A DNA stretch of 64,000 bases. It comes from Theocolax elegans (lineage: Eukaryota > Arthropoda > Insecta > Hymenoptera > Cerocephalidae). This document shows, in pieces, positions 10,428-22,962 of the stretch. The notes beneath the pieces are model-generated. The model was not told where the DNA came from. It made no database searches and saw nothing but the letters and a program-made list of their open reading frames with translations. Numbering within the stretch: the stretch's first letter is position 1; each line of letters starts with the position of its first letter. The stretch lies in assembly GCA_026168455.1 (NCBI GenBank), contig CM047426.1, positions 39,552,175 to 39,616,174 on the forward strand. The letters run 5' to 3'. Position numbers and translations under genes: made by a program.

Positions 10428-13400
10428 GCTGCTTATATGTATATTTATAAATATTTGAATTAAGTGTGCACTTTAGATATGATTTTTTTTATTAATTAAT
10501 TTATATTCAATCCGTACCCCGTTACAATATATATATTTTAAAATTGTTTTTTCAAGAATACATAATATATGTATTTTTTCCGTGCGCAAAAAAAAAGTTG
10601 TGAACATAACGTGAAAGAATGTGTATTTGTTTACTCATTCTTGATAAAACTCATAAAATTTTTAAACGTATACTCAATAGTAATAACGGATCTAAAATTC
10701 AATGTAATGCTTTAAATACAGATGTAAAATTGTTTGAAGATGAAATAAATATTAATCAAGTATAATATACACTTTTCCAAATATCCATATGATATATACA
10801 ATGGGTTAAAAATTAAATATATTAATTATTGCATTTTTAAGATAATTCTATTATAAACAATTAAATATATTAATTATTGCATTTTTAAGATAATTCTATT
10901 TTTATACTCATTTATATTTTAATTACACCTTTTTATAAGTAATTTATACTCCATAATAGTTTTCTGCAATTGAAAGTACTCAAATCAAAAACACCTTTCA
11001 AAAAGGTGTCAAAACCCGCAAGTATATGTCTTATTCTAATCAAACTTTGAAAATTGTTATCTGATAAATAAAATTGTTATCTGTCTGATAAATTTTAAAG
11101 TATAAGATAAAAATATCTTTGATTCTAATTCCCATATTTTCTCTACTTATTTATATTTTTATTACACCTTTTCTATATGTAACTTATATTCCATAATATT
11201 TTTCTGCAATTGAAAGTATTCAATTCGAAAACACCTTCCAAGAAGGTGTCAAAACCCGCAAGTATTGTGCTATTCTAATCAAACTTTGAAAATTGTTATC
11301 TGATAAATAAATAATTTTAATTTCTAACTACCTTATTTTATCTATTTCTTTGAATTTTAATGAAACATTTTTATAAATATTACGAAAATTTCGTATAAAA
11401 AATTTCTGCAATTGAAAGAATTGAAATCAAACTGAAATCGACAAGTATTTTGAATCGTACCATAAATTTATATTTTATATAAACATTTTTATATGTATTA
11501 CTTAAACTTCGTAAAAAGTTTCTGCAATTGAAAGCACTGAAATCAAACTGTAATCGACAAGTATTTTGAACCATGCAAAAATTTCTACCAATCTGAATAC
11601 AGATTTTTTTATATGAAAAGTATCTTACACTATTATTTTTCATTTCTGGCCCTCATATGTTTTACAGTAATAAATAAATAATATTCTAATGATATTAATT
11701 TGTGCAAAATTAATTTCTGCAATACTAATAAAATGGACATTACTTTTTTATTCTTTTAAATAATAAAATAATACTTGCACCACCATTGGTTAAACGCTTC
11801 ATATATGTGTTAATTCTGACTATATTAACTGATGTTACATTTTATAAATAATTACATACATCTTAGCTTTTATCTTATTAATTAATTAATTAATTGGTAA
11901 AATCATGTAGATTGTATATCCTTAGTTAAGTGAAATAATAATTATTTTACATAACTACTAAGAAAAACTTGCTAATCAGCGACGGAGGTCATACGATGTC
12001 TTGGTGAAGAAAGCACTTGTTGAAAATACAGTCGCTCCAGATTACGAGTCCGTCGCCCTACCGACCAAGCCATCGCAGGCCTCTTTTAGGAACTTTATTA
12101 GATAAAAATAATGATGTCTATTTTATCATTGGTGATGTAGGATATTAAAATTGGCAGATAGTATTGCAATATTTATATATTATTACTCATTGCAGTTTCT
12201 TCACGGTATTATATACTTTCATAAATGTAAAGGAATACATTATTAAGTCAGAATTAACACATATATGAAGCGTTTAACCAATGGTGGTGCAAGTATTATT
12301 TTATTATTTAAAAGAATAAAAAAGAAATGTCCATTTTATTAGTATTGCAGAAATTAATTTTGCACAAATTAATATCATTAGAATATTATTTATTTATTAC
12401 TGTAAAACATATGAGGGCCAGAAATGAAAAATAATAGTGTAAGATACTTTTCATATAAAAAAATCTGTATTCAGATTGGTAGAAATTTTTGCATGGTTCA
12501 AAATACTTGTCGATTACAGTTTGATTTCAGTGCTTTCAATTGCAGAAACTTTTTACGAAGTTTAAGTAATACATATAAAAATGTTTATATAAAATATAAA
12601 TTTATGGTACGATTCAAAATACTTGTCGATTTCAGTTTGATTTCAATTCTTTCAATTGCAGAAATTTTTTATACGAAATTTTCGTAATATTTATAAAAAT
12701 GTTTCATTAAAATTCAAAGAAATAGATAAAATAAGGTAGTTAGAAATTAAAATTATTTATTTATCAGATAACAATTTTCAAAGTTTGATTAGAATAGCAC
12801 AATACTTGCGGGTTTTGACACCTTCTTGGAAGGTGTTTTCGAATTGAATACTTTCAATTGCAGAAAAATATTATGGAATATAAGTTACATATAGAAAAGG
12901 TGTAATAAAAATATAAATAAGTAGAGAAAATATGGGAATTAGAATCAAAGATATTTTTATCTTATACTTTAAAATTTATCAGACAGATAACAATTTTATT
13001 TATCAGATAACAATTTTCAAAGTTTGATTAGAATAAGACATATACTTGCGGGTTTTGACACCTTTTTGAAAGGTGTTTTTGATTTGAGTACTTTCAATTG
13101 CAGAAAACTATTATGGAGTATAAATTACTTATAAAAAGGTGTAATTAAAATATAAATGAGTATAAAAATAGAATTATCTTAAAAATGCAATAATTAATAT
13201 ATTTAATTGTTTATAATAGAATTATCTTAAAAATGCAATAATTAATATATTTAATTTTTAACCCATTGTATATATCATATGGATATTTGGAAAAGTGTAT
13301 ATTATACTTGATTAATATTTATTTCATCTTCAAACAATTTTACATCTGTATTTAAAGCATTACATTGAATTTTAGATCCGTTATTACTATTGAGTATACG

Positions 13401-13639
13401 TTTAAAAATTTTATGAGTTTTATCAAGAATGAGTAAACAAATACACATTCTTTCACGTTATGTTCACAACTTTTTTTTTGCGCACGGAAAAAATACATAT
13501 ATTATGTATTCTTGAAAAAACAATTTTAAAATATATATATTGTAACGGGGTACGGATTGAATATAAATTAATTAATAAAAAAAATCATATCTAAAGTGCA
13601 CACTTAATTCAAATATTTATAAATATACATATAAGCAGC
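10428..13639. mobile_element. 3.2-kb palindromic element with ~1.4-kb arms
   Basis: Arms 10428-11822 and 12245-13639 are near-identical reverse complements centred on 12,033. An identical 87-codon frame occurs at 11380-11643 (minus) and 12424-12687 (plus), which is a consequence of the palindrome. Each arm is internally repetitive, with sub-repeats ending in CTTTCAATTGCAGAAA about every 120-240 bp. The 420-bp spacer holds (ATTA)n and a truncated tRNA-like segment. No transposase is visible. Just left of 10428 an extra, slightly diverged copy of the terminal ~100 bp occurs at about 10,205-10,310. The right end lies directly against the resuming transposase coding sequence at about 13,641. Partial copies occur at 22,963-24,181 and 24,741-25,789. 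Confidence 0.9.
12037..12081 (-). other. Truncated tRNA-Thr-like (SINE-type) segment in the palindrome spacer
   Basis: On the minus strand this holds the 5' half of a tRNA-like structure (A-box-like TGGCTTGGTCGGTAGGG and an anticodon-arm-like CTCGTAA). The copy at 23,300-23,373 has an additional ~50 bp with the B box. The deletion here is flanked by CT on both sides, consistent with a short-homology deletion. Confidence 0.6.
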
Positions 13640-13640
13640 A

Positions 13641-15591
13641 TATATTAATACGTTGATTTCTAATGTTACTCATTCGTTGTCAAATTATGATACTGAGCAA
13701 AAAAGGTTCAATCATTATAAAAATCTAAATACTTATATTTCTCCGGAAAGTTATTTAATAGGCGAAAGAGAAGAGTTCAATAGAAAAAACGGTAGTGTAC
13801 AATTAGTACACGTACCAGTAAATGCCCAATTCATTCCTATAAGAAAAGTATTGAAACTTTTTTTTGAACTGCCTAACGTTCTTGACGAAACGTTAAATTA
13901 TATAAATATGAGTTAAATTCTAATACTGATATCGTAAGGAACTTGATACAAGCAGAATACTGGAAAGAAAGATGTAAAAGTTTCAACGGGAAACTTGTAT
14001 TTCCAATTATAATGTATTATGATGACTACGGAAATAATAATCTTCTTGGATCACATAAAGGGGTAGCAAAAACTGGAGCAGTTTACATTAGCATTCCTGT
14101 ACTGCCTCCGCAGTACCAAGCAAAGGTAGACAATATTTTTTTGTTTATACTTTTCAATACAATCGACCGAGAAATATTTAAAAATAAAATTATTTTTATG
14201 AAAGCGATTGAAGAGTTGAACCATTTAAATGATGTGGGTATAAATATTGAATTACCTTCTGGTATAACTACAATTTACTTTGAACTAGTGTTATTTGTAG
14301 GTGACAATCTTGCTTTGCATAGCGTATTAGGATATGTTGAGAGTTTTAAAGCAAATGTGTTTTGTCATCATTGTCTTACTACTTAAAGCGAAGAAAACAA
14401 AATATTTTATGAAAATCAATGTAATCTTCGCACCATTGAAAATTATAATAGTCTTTTAGAACTAAAAGATCCAAAAGTAAGTGGTATAAAAGAAGACTGT
14501 ATTTTGCATCAAATTAATAATTTTCATTGTACAAAAAATATTACGGTTGACGTGATGCACGATATACTAGAAGGTATATGCCGCTATGATATTGCTCTTC
14601 TTTTAAATTGTTTTATTTTTGAGGAGAAGTTATTTTCTTTAGAAGAATTTAATTCGAGACTACAGGGTTTTAACTATGGGCCCAACACGAACATTAATAA
14701 ACCACCGCAATTACAAGCAAATTCAATAAAAAAAGGGTACATAATGATATCATCATCTGAAATGTTTTGTTTAATTCTAAATTTAAATTTGATCATTGGT
14801 CCATTAATTTCTGCTGACAACGAATATTGGGATTTATTTTTATCTTTACAAGAGATTGTTATAATTGTTTCGAGTACGACTGTACATCGCTTCGCTTATC
14901 AACTTTTGAGAACTATTATTTTCGAATATTTATCAACATTTTCCGCTTTATTTCCTGGTAGACTGAAACCAAAACACCATTTCTTAGTGCATTATGCTCG
15001 GTGCATGAAGCAATTCGGTCCTTTGTGGAAATTATCGTGTCTCAGGTATGAAAGTAAGAACCAGCAAGGAAAACAAATTTCGAAATGCTCAAGTAGTCGT
15101 ATATAATATTAATAGAACTATATCTATCAAGCATCAATTATATTTGAATTATACATTTTTTAAACAAGATGTAGTTACTCCTATTTTTGAATCAAAAACA
15201 CAGAAAAATAAATTAATCACTCAATTAGAATTATTTAGCCAGTTCATTGGTTTACTCAATATTCCTCGATCTGCTAGTGTAACGAGTGTAAAATCAGTAT
15301 ATTACATGGGAAAACTAAATTGAAAAAGACTCTGTCTTAGTAATATTTTCTGAAAGTGAAATTCATTTTAATAGAGTTATCGAAATAATAATGAAACAAT
15401 CAAAATACATTTTTGTATCACAAAAATTTGTACATGCTTTTATAAATTATCATTTGCAAGCTTACAAAATTTGTAATATTAACAATTATGATTGGAATAT
15501 TTTATCAGAAAAAGATATTTCTAATTGCTTCATAACTCATATGACGTATTTATCTGATAGTTTTTATTACGTGCGTAAAACTTGGTTATAG
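13641..15591 (+). pseudogene. Transposase gene 2, DDE catalytic part (CMC/EnSpm-like)
   Basis: The coding similarity resumes after the insertion and runs through several frames. 13653-13916 holds VPVNAQFIPIRKVLK. 13917-14386 holds YYDDYGNNNLLGSHKG, which probably includes the first catalytic Asp, and LFVGDNLALHSVLGY followed by Cys-His-His-Cys, probably the second. A TAA at 14384-14386 interrupts it. 14504-15106 holds DVMHDILEGICRYD and LKPKHHFLVHYARCMK, then a shift near 15050. 15048-15323 and 15324-15591 give the C-terminus. The pattern resembles the animal CACTA-Mirage-Chapaev-type transposases with N-terminal zinc fingers. Cut-and-paste transposition would be the ancestral role; the gene is inactive through two stops or shifts and the 9.1-kb insertion upstream. 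Superfamily placement is from memory of motifs and moderately uncertain. Confidence 0.65.
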
Positions 15592-15785
15592 TATATTTTG
15601 TGATCTTTATATGTATTAAAAATATATTTAAATTAAAATTATAAAATATTTTTGTATGTAAGTAACTCAAGTATATGCAAATAAAAATTTGTAAAAATTA
15701 TTTTGTATTTGTAATAAAGTAAATATGATAAAAGAATTGTAATTTTTATTCATTTATCTTATAAGTGTTAAATAGTAGTTTTCGT

Positions 15786-16041
15786 GGCCGTAAAGTAGAA
15801 CTTTTTCAGCCGAGCGTGGAAAGTAGCGTCCGAGGATCGCTACTTTACATGCGAGGCAGAAAAAGTTTACGGCCGAGGCGCGAACATTACTTTTCGAGAG
15901 AGTATCCGTAAAGTTCTTAGCAATTTCAATACAATATTTTTTTTTGTATGCGTGTCCGTAGAGACTGTACGTTCGTAAAGTCGCACTTTACGTCCGCAAA
16001 ACAGTACGTAAAGTCGTACTTTACGGATACTCTATCGAAAA
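15786..16041. repeat. Two hairpins just downstream of the transposase (candidate terminal region)
   Basis: GGCCGTAAAGTAGAACTTTT and its imperfect complement form one hairpin (15786-15874). TTTTCGAGAGAGTATCCGTA and its complement form another (15891-16041). The word TAAAGT/ACTTTA recurs about ten times in 250 bp. The block sits about 200 bp after the transposase stop, where the right end and subterminal binding repeats of the two-gene transposon would be expected, but the left end is outside the window so this cannot be matched. Confidence 0.55.
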
Positions 16042-16044
16042 TTT

Positions 16045-16830
16045 AATTTTTTATTAGATAATAGGAATCTTTTGCTTTTTAATTACACTTGTAATTCGAA
16101 TTACATTTTTTTGGAGTTAGATTAAACTTTTAATTTATTGCTATTTATTATATAAAATTAAATTAAATTTATTGCTATCTATTATATAAAATTAAAATTT
16201 TTATAAAATATATTAACTTACATATTTATAACATTATTTGGTTGCGCAACTGTAGGTAGATGTCGCGTCAAAATCAGAAACTCGCAAGTGTTTGCAAACA
16301 ACTGTAATTTGTATATAAGAACAGTTAAGATGATTCTTCATATACCGAATTGCGTTCTAGACTAGTAGCGAATATTGTGATAACGTTGTAATTTAAGTAG
16401 CGAGAAAAATGTACTCAGGAAAAAATGCGAGCGAAAATATACATAAAATAGTGAATTATAAGATACATGTATTGCAACTCACAGTTAATACCCGTAAGCA
16501 TAAATTTGGACGAATGGAATTGTTCAGAAACATCATTTAATTAAATTTTTTAAGGGTTTATGAAAAAATTGTTTTATTCTCTACAAATATTGACAAATTT
16601 GAAATTAAAATTTAATATATCTGTTTGTAAAAAGTAATATATATTATTCAATAAATATTTATATAGATTGTCTTAATTATTTGAATAATATAAAACAAAA
16701 ATTGCTATACTGCATAGTAAAATTTAAAGTTTTCAAAATTTACAAAGCAGTATAGTAATTTTTACTACTTTACGAGTTTGTTGCTCCACTTCCAAAGAAT
16801 ATAGTAATTTTTACTTGAACTTTTTTCTCC
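16045..16830. other. AT-rich stretch without recognised content
   Basis: No convincing exon, repeat or RNA is seen. A short TTAAATTTATTGCTATTTATTA direct repeat occurs near 16,130-16,190. The segment 16,240-16,420 is slightly less AT-rich but has no clear frame. Confidence 0.6.
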
Positions 16831-16837
16831 TTGTATC

Positions 16838-17085
16838 TTTATACATTTCCGTATATTTCTGCACATTTCTGTACATTTCCATATATTTTCGTACATTTCC
16901 GTGCATTATTGTACATTTTTGTACAATTCTGTACAAAAGTCTAATAAGTACCAATAATGTACCAAAAATGTACAGAAATGTACAGAAACGTACAGAAATG
17001 TACAGAAATGTATAAAAAATATACGGTTATGTACGGTATTGTATAGAAAAAGTACATATATGTACTATAATGTACAATTTATACT
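16838..17085. repeat. Decamer-phased inverted array (TACATTTCTG-type words)
   Basis: From about 16,838 to 16,930 the sequence is an almost unbroken run of 10-base words such as TACATTTCCG, TATATTTCTG, CACATTTCTG and TACATTTTTG. From about 16,947 to 17,080 the same word runs in reverse complement (TACAGAAATG, TACAGAAACG, TACGGTTATG), mostly again at 10-base steps with occasional 11-base steps. The two halves can pair into a hairpin of about 100 bp. A second array with a different word but the same 10-base step and inverted layout is at 50,534-50,912. The reading frame at 16815-17015 is a by-product. Confidence 0.85.
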
Positions 17086-17300
17086 TCCACCAGGTAAGAG
17101 AGAGGCAATAAAATTCATCCGAATATGGAGTAGAGGGGAAGCGCATACGACATGGCCGCCGCTCCCCCCACCCGTGGCTCTATGCGCAATAGGAGTGAGG
17201 CAAATTGATTGTTTCGTGTTACCTCACGGCAACGTCGAGAATTTCTTTGGGCGCTTTAAATACTGCAAGTGTTAACATAGCGGTGGGCTTTGGATAAATG
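17085..17300. promoter_or_regulatory. GC-richer block with a possible minus-strand promoter
   Basis: The block 17,140-17,270 is much richer in GC than its surroundings. Read on the minus strand it has TATTTAAAGCGCCC near 17,251-17,264 and a GGCGGCCATG near 17,150. This could be a core promoter or the relic of one in a transposon. No downstream exon was recognised, so the call is weak. Confidence 0.2.
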
Positions 17301-18590
17301 GGCATTTTTTATTTTATGCAGTGTCAACTTATTAGAAAGATGTTTTCCTCTATGCAAAATCTATTATGTTTTTCTTATATGTTTCTCGATTATAGTGTAA
17401 ATTACTATAATAGTGTGGAAAAATTTGAGTAATTTTTAAAATTTAATTACTTAAAACAAATTTTTAATAACACCCATTATTAATCCCAATTAGTAAATGT
17501 TGCCTGTTAGAGGTATGTGATACCCAAATTTTAGAGATCTATATAACTTAGAAAATCCCAAAAATTTTAAAACCTAATTATATAAGAATAAATTTGAAAA
17601 AAATCATAGATACTGCACAAAACAAATAGAATAGCGTGATAGAGAGATTTTTAAGAAATAATTAATTATCAATAATTATACGTAGATAACCATTTTTAGT
17701 CGGTAATATATAGTTTATTCACGACTGCCTAAAAATCTCGCTGGTTTATCAATAAAATAAATTTGAAAAAATTCACAGAATATCTTCAAAGGAAACAACA
17801 TTGTTACAGAAATTTTTTTTGGATAAATTGAAGTTCTCCTTTAATAAAAATAAATCATTTTTCTGTTTGTTTTGATTTCACATTCCCTTAATGTGCAATG
17901 CAAAGTTTTTATTTATGGAATTAATTTTGCAAATAAATATACAAATAATTTATCATATTTTGATTTTTTGTAAAATTTTTAAATATTATGCCTTATACAA
18001 GTTTGATTTGCAGCTATATACGTAGTATTATTTGACAAGATGATTTTTGTTAAAATATAATTAACTCCTTTTAGCAATTAGCATTATTAATTAGCTCAAA
18101 AATAATAAATGCTTTTTGTGATAATGCATTTGGACTACCTTTCTAAAGAATTGTAAATAGTTGCCTTGTAATGATACAAAATATTTTATTAAAGTTTTGT
18201 GTTTAGTGGTTTCGGTCTCTAAACTAACAATATTCTTAATTTTTCTTAAGGTAATGGGAATCAATTTTTAAAAAACGGTCATGAATTTTGTCAAAATATT
18301 TGGTTAAGAATTTCAGTATGAAATTGGGTTGAAAATATTGCCATTTTTTAAAATTAATTATCGATACAACATTGCTTATTCGATTACAATTAAAAAGGAA
18401 TTATTTCTTATTAAAAATCGAATCGTAAGGCACTTCCAAATGTTTAAAACTCTTATGGTGAATGTTTTTAAAGTTTTAAATAACTTTTTGAACAAGGGTT
18501 GTAAACGGTATAATAAATCCATGTTTGAGTCCGAAATGTCCTTAAATAATGATCAACTTTAGATTTAACGTGTTATATAAATTTTAAATT
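17300..18590. other. AT-rich intergenic stretch, nothing recognised
   Basis: Open frames here are short, lack similarity to anything recognised, and have the composition expected of random AT-rich DNA. No inverted repeats of note were seen. Confidence 0.6.
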
Positions 18591-18596
18591 AATATA

Positions 18597-20209
18597 GGGT
18601 AAATGTACCAATACCTGCGCGTGTACGAAATCCTGCGGATTTTTCTTTTTTTCTAAATAAAATAAATAAAAATCAATTTTTTTCCTTAAAAAAATTCATG
18701 CGATTACTATGGGTTAATTGGTACCAGAATAAATAATAATAAGTAATATATATTAAATTTATAATTAAGTACAGGTCTTCTAAAAATACAGTGTCAAAAA
18801 TTGAATAAAATGACTTCATTTCCAAACGATTTCGACACAAATTAGCTAGCTTAAAAGTCACTTAAAATTTAGTAAATAATTTTGTTAAGCTACGAAAAAA
18901 GATTTTTCCATTACTTAAATATATTATTTATTATTTGAAATATTAAAAAAGTGTTAATCTATTTAAATAATTATTTAAAAATCGTCAGTAGCATTTGGGC
19001 AGTATCCGCAAAGTATGCGCGCATCGCTGCGGCGAAAATTTGACGCAATTGTCCGTATTCCTGCGCAGTAACGTGTCAGTACATAACCTAAAAACTACAC
19101 TACTCTGCAGTACCTTTATCGCAGTTATAATTTCACGTTTAGTGTAAAAATATATTTTTAATAACTCCAAAAGTAAAGAAACTTGACAGGCAGAAACAAA
19201 ATAAAACAAAGAAGGAAGCAGGAAAGAATATAATGAGTTGTAAAATATAAAATGTATATATACTGCATTAATGTGTATATATATTTTTTCTGTTATAACA
19301 ATGTTGCTTATAGCACACTGCTGTGATGCATTATTTATTATTGGAACATTAAATAAAATAATATATATTAGATTTAAGAATAAATTAGTTATAGGCTGCA
19401 GAAATGCAGCTATTCATTAACTAATTAGTTTAAGTTAGTATATAAGCTATGTACAGGTTAATTTATTTACCTCTATAGGGTTTGCAGATGTAATAAATCT
19501 GTAATTATTAATGGGTTAAATAAATAATAAAGAATAAAGAAAAGGTTAGAAAAGAAGAATTAAATTTACAAAAAGATAATGAAAAAATACGCAAACAAGA
19601 AGAATGTTTAAAATAAATGGAAATTTTTAAAATTTAGAAACAAAATGATTTAAAATAAAGAAATAATCGATAGATACAAAAAGTCTTAAAAAATAAAGAA
19701 GCTCAGTTGATCAACAGGCAATGCATAGTAATTTTAGATTTTTTAGATTTTTAGAAAAGTTATTTGTTTTATTTAAAAATTTATTAATATTGCATGTGCA
19801 TATTTATAAAATATGTTAAAGTTTAAATTAATAAACAAATTACTAATTAAATACTCTAATGTTTACTTAATATTATTGTAATTAAAACTTTATGGTAAGT
19901 AAAAACTATTATTTATAAAAAGTATTTCCCTAAATTATTAACAGCAGGAATAGGGGCAAAGTTCCGCATTAATACGTTCATTCCATTTTATATTCCGCAG
20001 GAATATGTACATTTTGATACGCGAAAAGTTTTTTATTATAAAAAATTTTAATTGATAAATAGTAATGTTAAGTATTTTTTTTTAACTACCTAATAGCTTA
20101 AACTTTATGTTTAAATAATTTAGATATATCAATATTGATATATTTTCACAAAACAGACTAAAAAATTGGCTGATTCAGCTTGACGCCGCAGGAATTGGTA
20201 CATTTACCC
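18597..20209. mobile_element. Dead TA-flanked element, possibly pogo/Tigger-like
   Basis: GGGTAAATGTACCAATACCT at the left is matched by the inverted GG(T/A)ATTGGTACATTTACCC at the right, and both ends are flanked by TA, the target site of Tc1/mariner/pogo elements. The length is about 1.6 kb. Internally only decayed sequence is seen. One stretch (about 19,530-19,690) reads in pieces as a Lys/Glu-rich helix (KRLEKEELNLQ, NEKIRKQEECLK), like the charged C-terminal tail of pogo-type transposases. No DDE triad survives. Further CCTGCGG/CCGCAGG words near 19,050, 19,960-20,000 and the ends may be transposase binding repeats. Confidence 0.6.
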
Positions 20210-22560
20210 TAATCATGTTAATGTTGTGATATTTTTTCTATAATTACACGTTAATATGATAAAAACAAGTATAAGTGACAGATTTTATTAATAAGAATCA
20301 CTTTGCACTAACATTCACTCTATACAGAAAATGTATTCAATAAATAATTAGGAATAGTATAAATATATATTAAAGGTGCAGAGTAGAAAGATTTAGTATG
20401 AGAGACAAAGATTTATAATAGGCAGAAGATGGAGAAAAATAAGTTGTAAATAATAATGTACAGCGGTAAAATTTATAAAAAGCCAGAATTTAAATCATAT
20501 AATGTTAAATATTGTCGGTATAATGAGTGTATATTGGCAAAGTTACACTTTAGATGAAATAAGGCATAAAATTACATTTTTAAAAAGCTTAAATATCTGT
20601 AATTACACTTTTAAATGAAAAATTATACTTCTTAAATTGTAAAATAAATTATTATGCTTTTGAAAGACTTAATATGTAATTATTGCACTTCTAATTAGTG
20701 AAAATATTAAAATGCTTGTAAATTTATAAATGTAAATATTCGATTTTATACTTTTTAAAAACTCTAAAGCTAATTTTTTTCGGTAAGTAACAAAATGCGG
20801 ACGTTAATTTTAAGTGTAAATAATTATACACTTTATAGCTATAGGGATTACAAAACCTAAGATTGCTCCTTAGTTAGAAATTGAGGAGTTTGATATTAGT
20901 CAAAACCATTACTTGGCTATTACAGACTTATTGGTAATTTATGTTAAAATAGTTAGTTTCTGTAAGAAAAAGTTTCATTAATATTCTGATTTTCATTAAG
21001 ATTTGTTAGAAAAGTTGTACAAGTATTTATTCCTATCGAAAATTATTTTGCTCAAAATTGAAAACATACATAAAAGTATGATAAAATATAAAATTGTGTA
21101 TACTTTCATTTAGTATATTTATCTTTTGTTAGTCCATCAACTTCGAAAAGTCGTGAATTTTTAGTGAGTTTTCAATGGCAGTTTATTTCGCATGTTATCA
21201 GTCAAAAAATAAATTAGACTGTCTATTTTTCAACGTAAAATTTTAAATTATTTTAAAATAAGAGGTCAAAATTACAACCACGATCAAAGAAAAAAGATAT
21301 ACCTATCCGATTTAAACGTAAAATTTTGAAAAATATTGCTCTAAGATATAACAAATATATAATGGTACCATATTTTTAGATAAAAATATATTTTGCAACA
21401 AAATAAAATATTCATGAAAAAATACTCATAAAATACTCATCGAGGCAAAGAATGATAAACGAAACATCAAAGCAGGCTGTTTCTATAAGAATTGGAATTG
21501 CTGACTAATGTAGCTCTAATTGTATTCTAAATAAAATTTAATTTATCCAACTTATTTAAAATTATTTATGTCTCACACTAATTAGAGATGTAAAATTATT
21601 ATTAATAAAAAAAAATTTCTAAAATATTTTTGAGAATATAAAAATTGGAATAACATGATTTAAAAAAATAAAAAGTATTAATCATCTAATTTCTAAGTTC
21701 ATCTTTTCTATGCAGATTAATGCATTTTCCAAGAATAATGTACTAAAAAGTACATAGCATTTAGATATTAACATTTAGCAAATACTTCAACACAAAATAA
21801 AAATTTTCAAAAAGCCTTTTATATTATAATATTTCTTCAAGTGCCATTCGATGTTCTGAATTTTTTACATAATTTAGACCTTATTATGTTCCATTACTAT
21901 GAATTTTTTAACAATATTTGACCCATTAGTTTTATTTCTTTTTTAATCAAACAAAAAATCTTTTTTCAATTAAAACCAATAAGTATTGAACATTATTGTT
22001 TTGAAAATAGATTTATATTCGATTGAAAGAAGAAATAAAATAAAAGTATTCAATTCAAAGGATTCGTTGAATACATCATATCAAATACCAGTATTCGACG
22101 AAAAGTATCTGACAAATTACAAAAAGTATTTGTTGAATACTTTTCGTCGAATATTTTGTGAAATTGCTTTCAGGCTTAAACATCGTTTTATTTTTTATTT
22201 TTATGTAGCAATTTTAATTTTATTCTTGTAAAGTATTCGACGTGAACTTGCGGACGAGTGCTTCCCCAACTCTCGTTTCTTATTCCAATGGTTAGTTTCA
22301 AAGTTAATCATTATTTTAAAATAACTTGAAACTATAATACATTTAAAAATCATAATCAAGAGGAGAGGTTTTTTTAATTTCTACAAAGTATATACATTTA
22401 GCATGATTAACAACATGCAAAAATTTCAAAATTAAAGTTTTTATGAATCTGAAAATGATATTAAACAACAGCAAATAATATATTTTACCAAAAAAAATTT
22501 TTTCCCATATTAGGAAATTGCAAAAAAGAAAAACCTTATGCTATATAAACTCTATAAACA
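20210..22560. other. AT-rich intergenic stretch with one short hairpin
   Basis: No gene is recognised. ATTCGACGAAAAGTAT at 22093-22108 and its exact inverted copy at 22137-22152 form a 16-bp stem. Related TATTCGACG words occur nearby (22,050-22,240). The longest frame (21986-22231) is driven by this repeat and is not called a gene. Confidence 0.6.
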
Positions 22561-22579
22561 GCTTAAAATATATTGCTTG

Positions 22580-22962
22580 TAGGATTAGAAAATAAAAAAA
22601 CTTATTCCTCGACCGAGAAAAGCGAGAGTTTTCGGTATTCTCTAACGGGCAAGCGTTTCGGCGTACGCGACAGGCGGGCGAAATTCGCGAGCTGTCATTG
22701 GCTGTAGCAGCTGGGCCGTATGCGCTACATAGCCGATCACGATTGGCCGTTTGGCCCGCACTCCGCGTGGAGTCGCGAGTCGATAAAAGCGAGAGCGCCC
22801 CCGCGCGCCGGGACATTCGTAAGCCGAACAGCGAGACGTTCGATGGTCGACTCTTTGTTACATTTTTGTATTAAATAGAGTTGCTTCGACTTTGTCTCTT
22901 TTTTTTCTTTGGGTGTCTGTGTGACCACCCTTCCACGTCCTCCTCACCACCATCACACGCCC
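22580..22962 (+). promoter_or_regulatory. GC-rich promoter- or LTR-like block
   Basis: A sharp GC-rich island in AT-rich DNA contains TCGATAAAAGCGAGAGCGCC (TATA-like GATAAAAG at about 22,782-22,789), a possible start region about 30 bp downstream, and ATTAAATAGAG near 22,873 that could act as a polyadenylation signal. This order (U3-like GC-rich part, TATA, short R, T-rich U5) suits a solo LTR, but no TG...CA borders with target repeats could be defined. It could instead be a host promoter. The same TCGATAAAAGCG core appears at 24,278 and 25,886. It abuts the partial palindrome copy at 22,963. Confidence 0.4.

Noticed and set aside
11380..12687. Identical 87-codon frames on opposite strands as a conserved gene pair
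   Set aside because: They are the two arms of one palindrome and are AT-rich low-information sequence.
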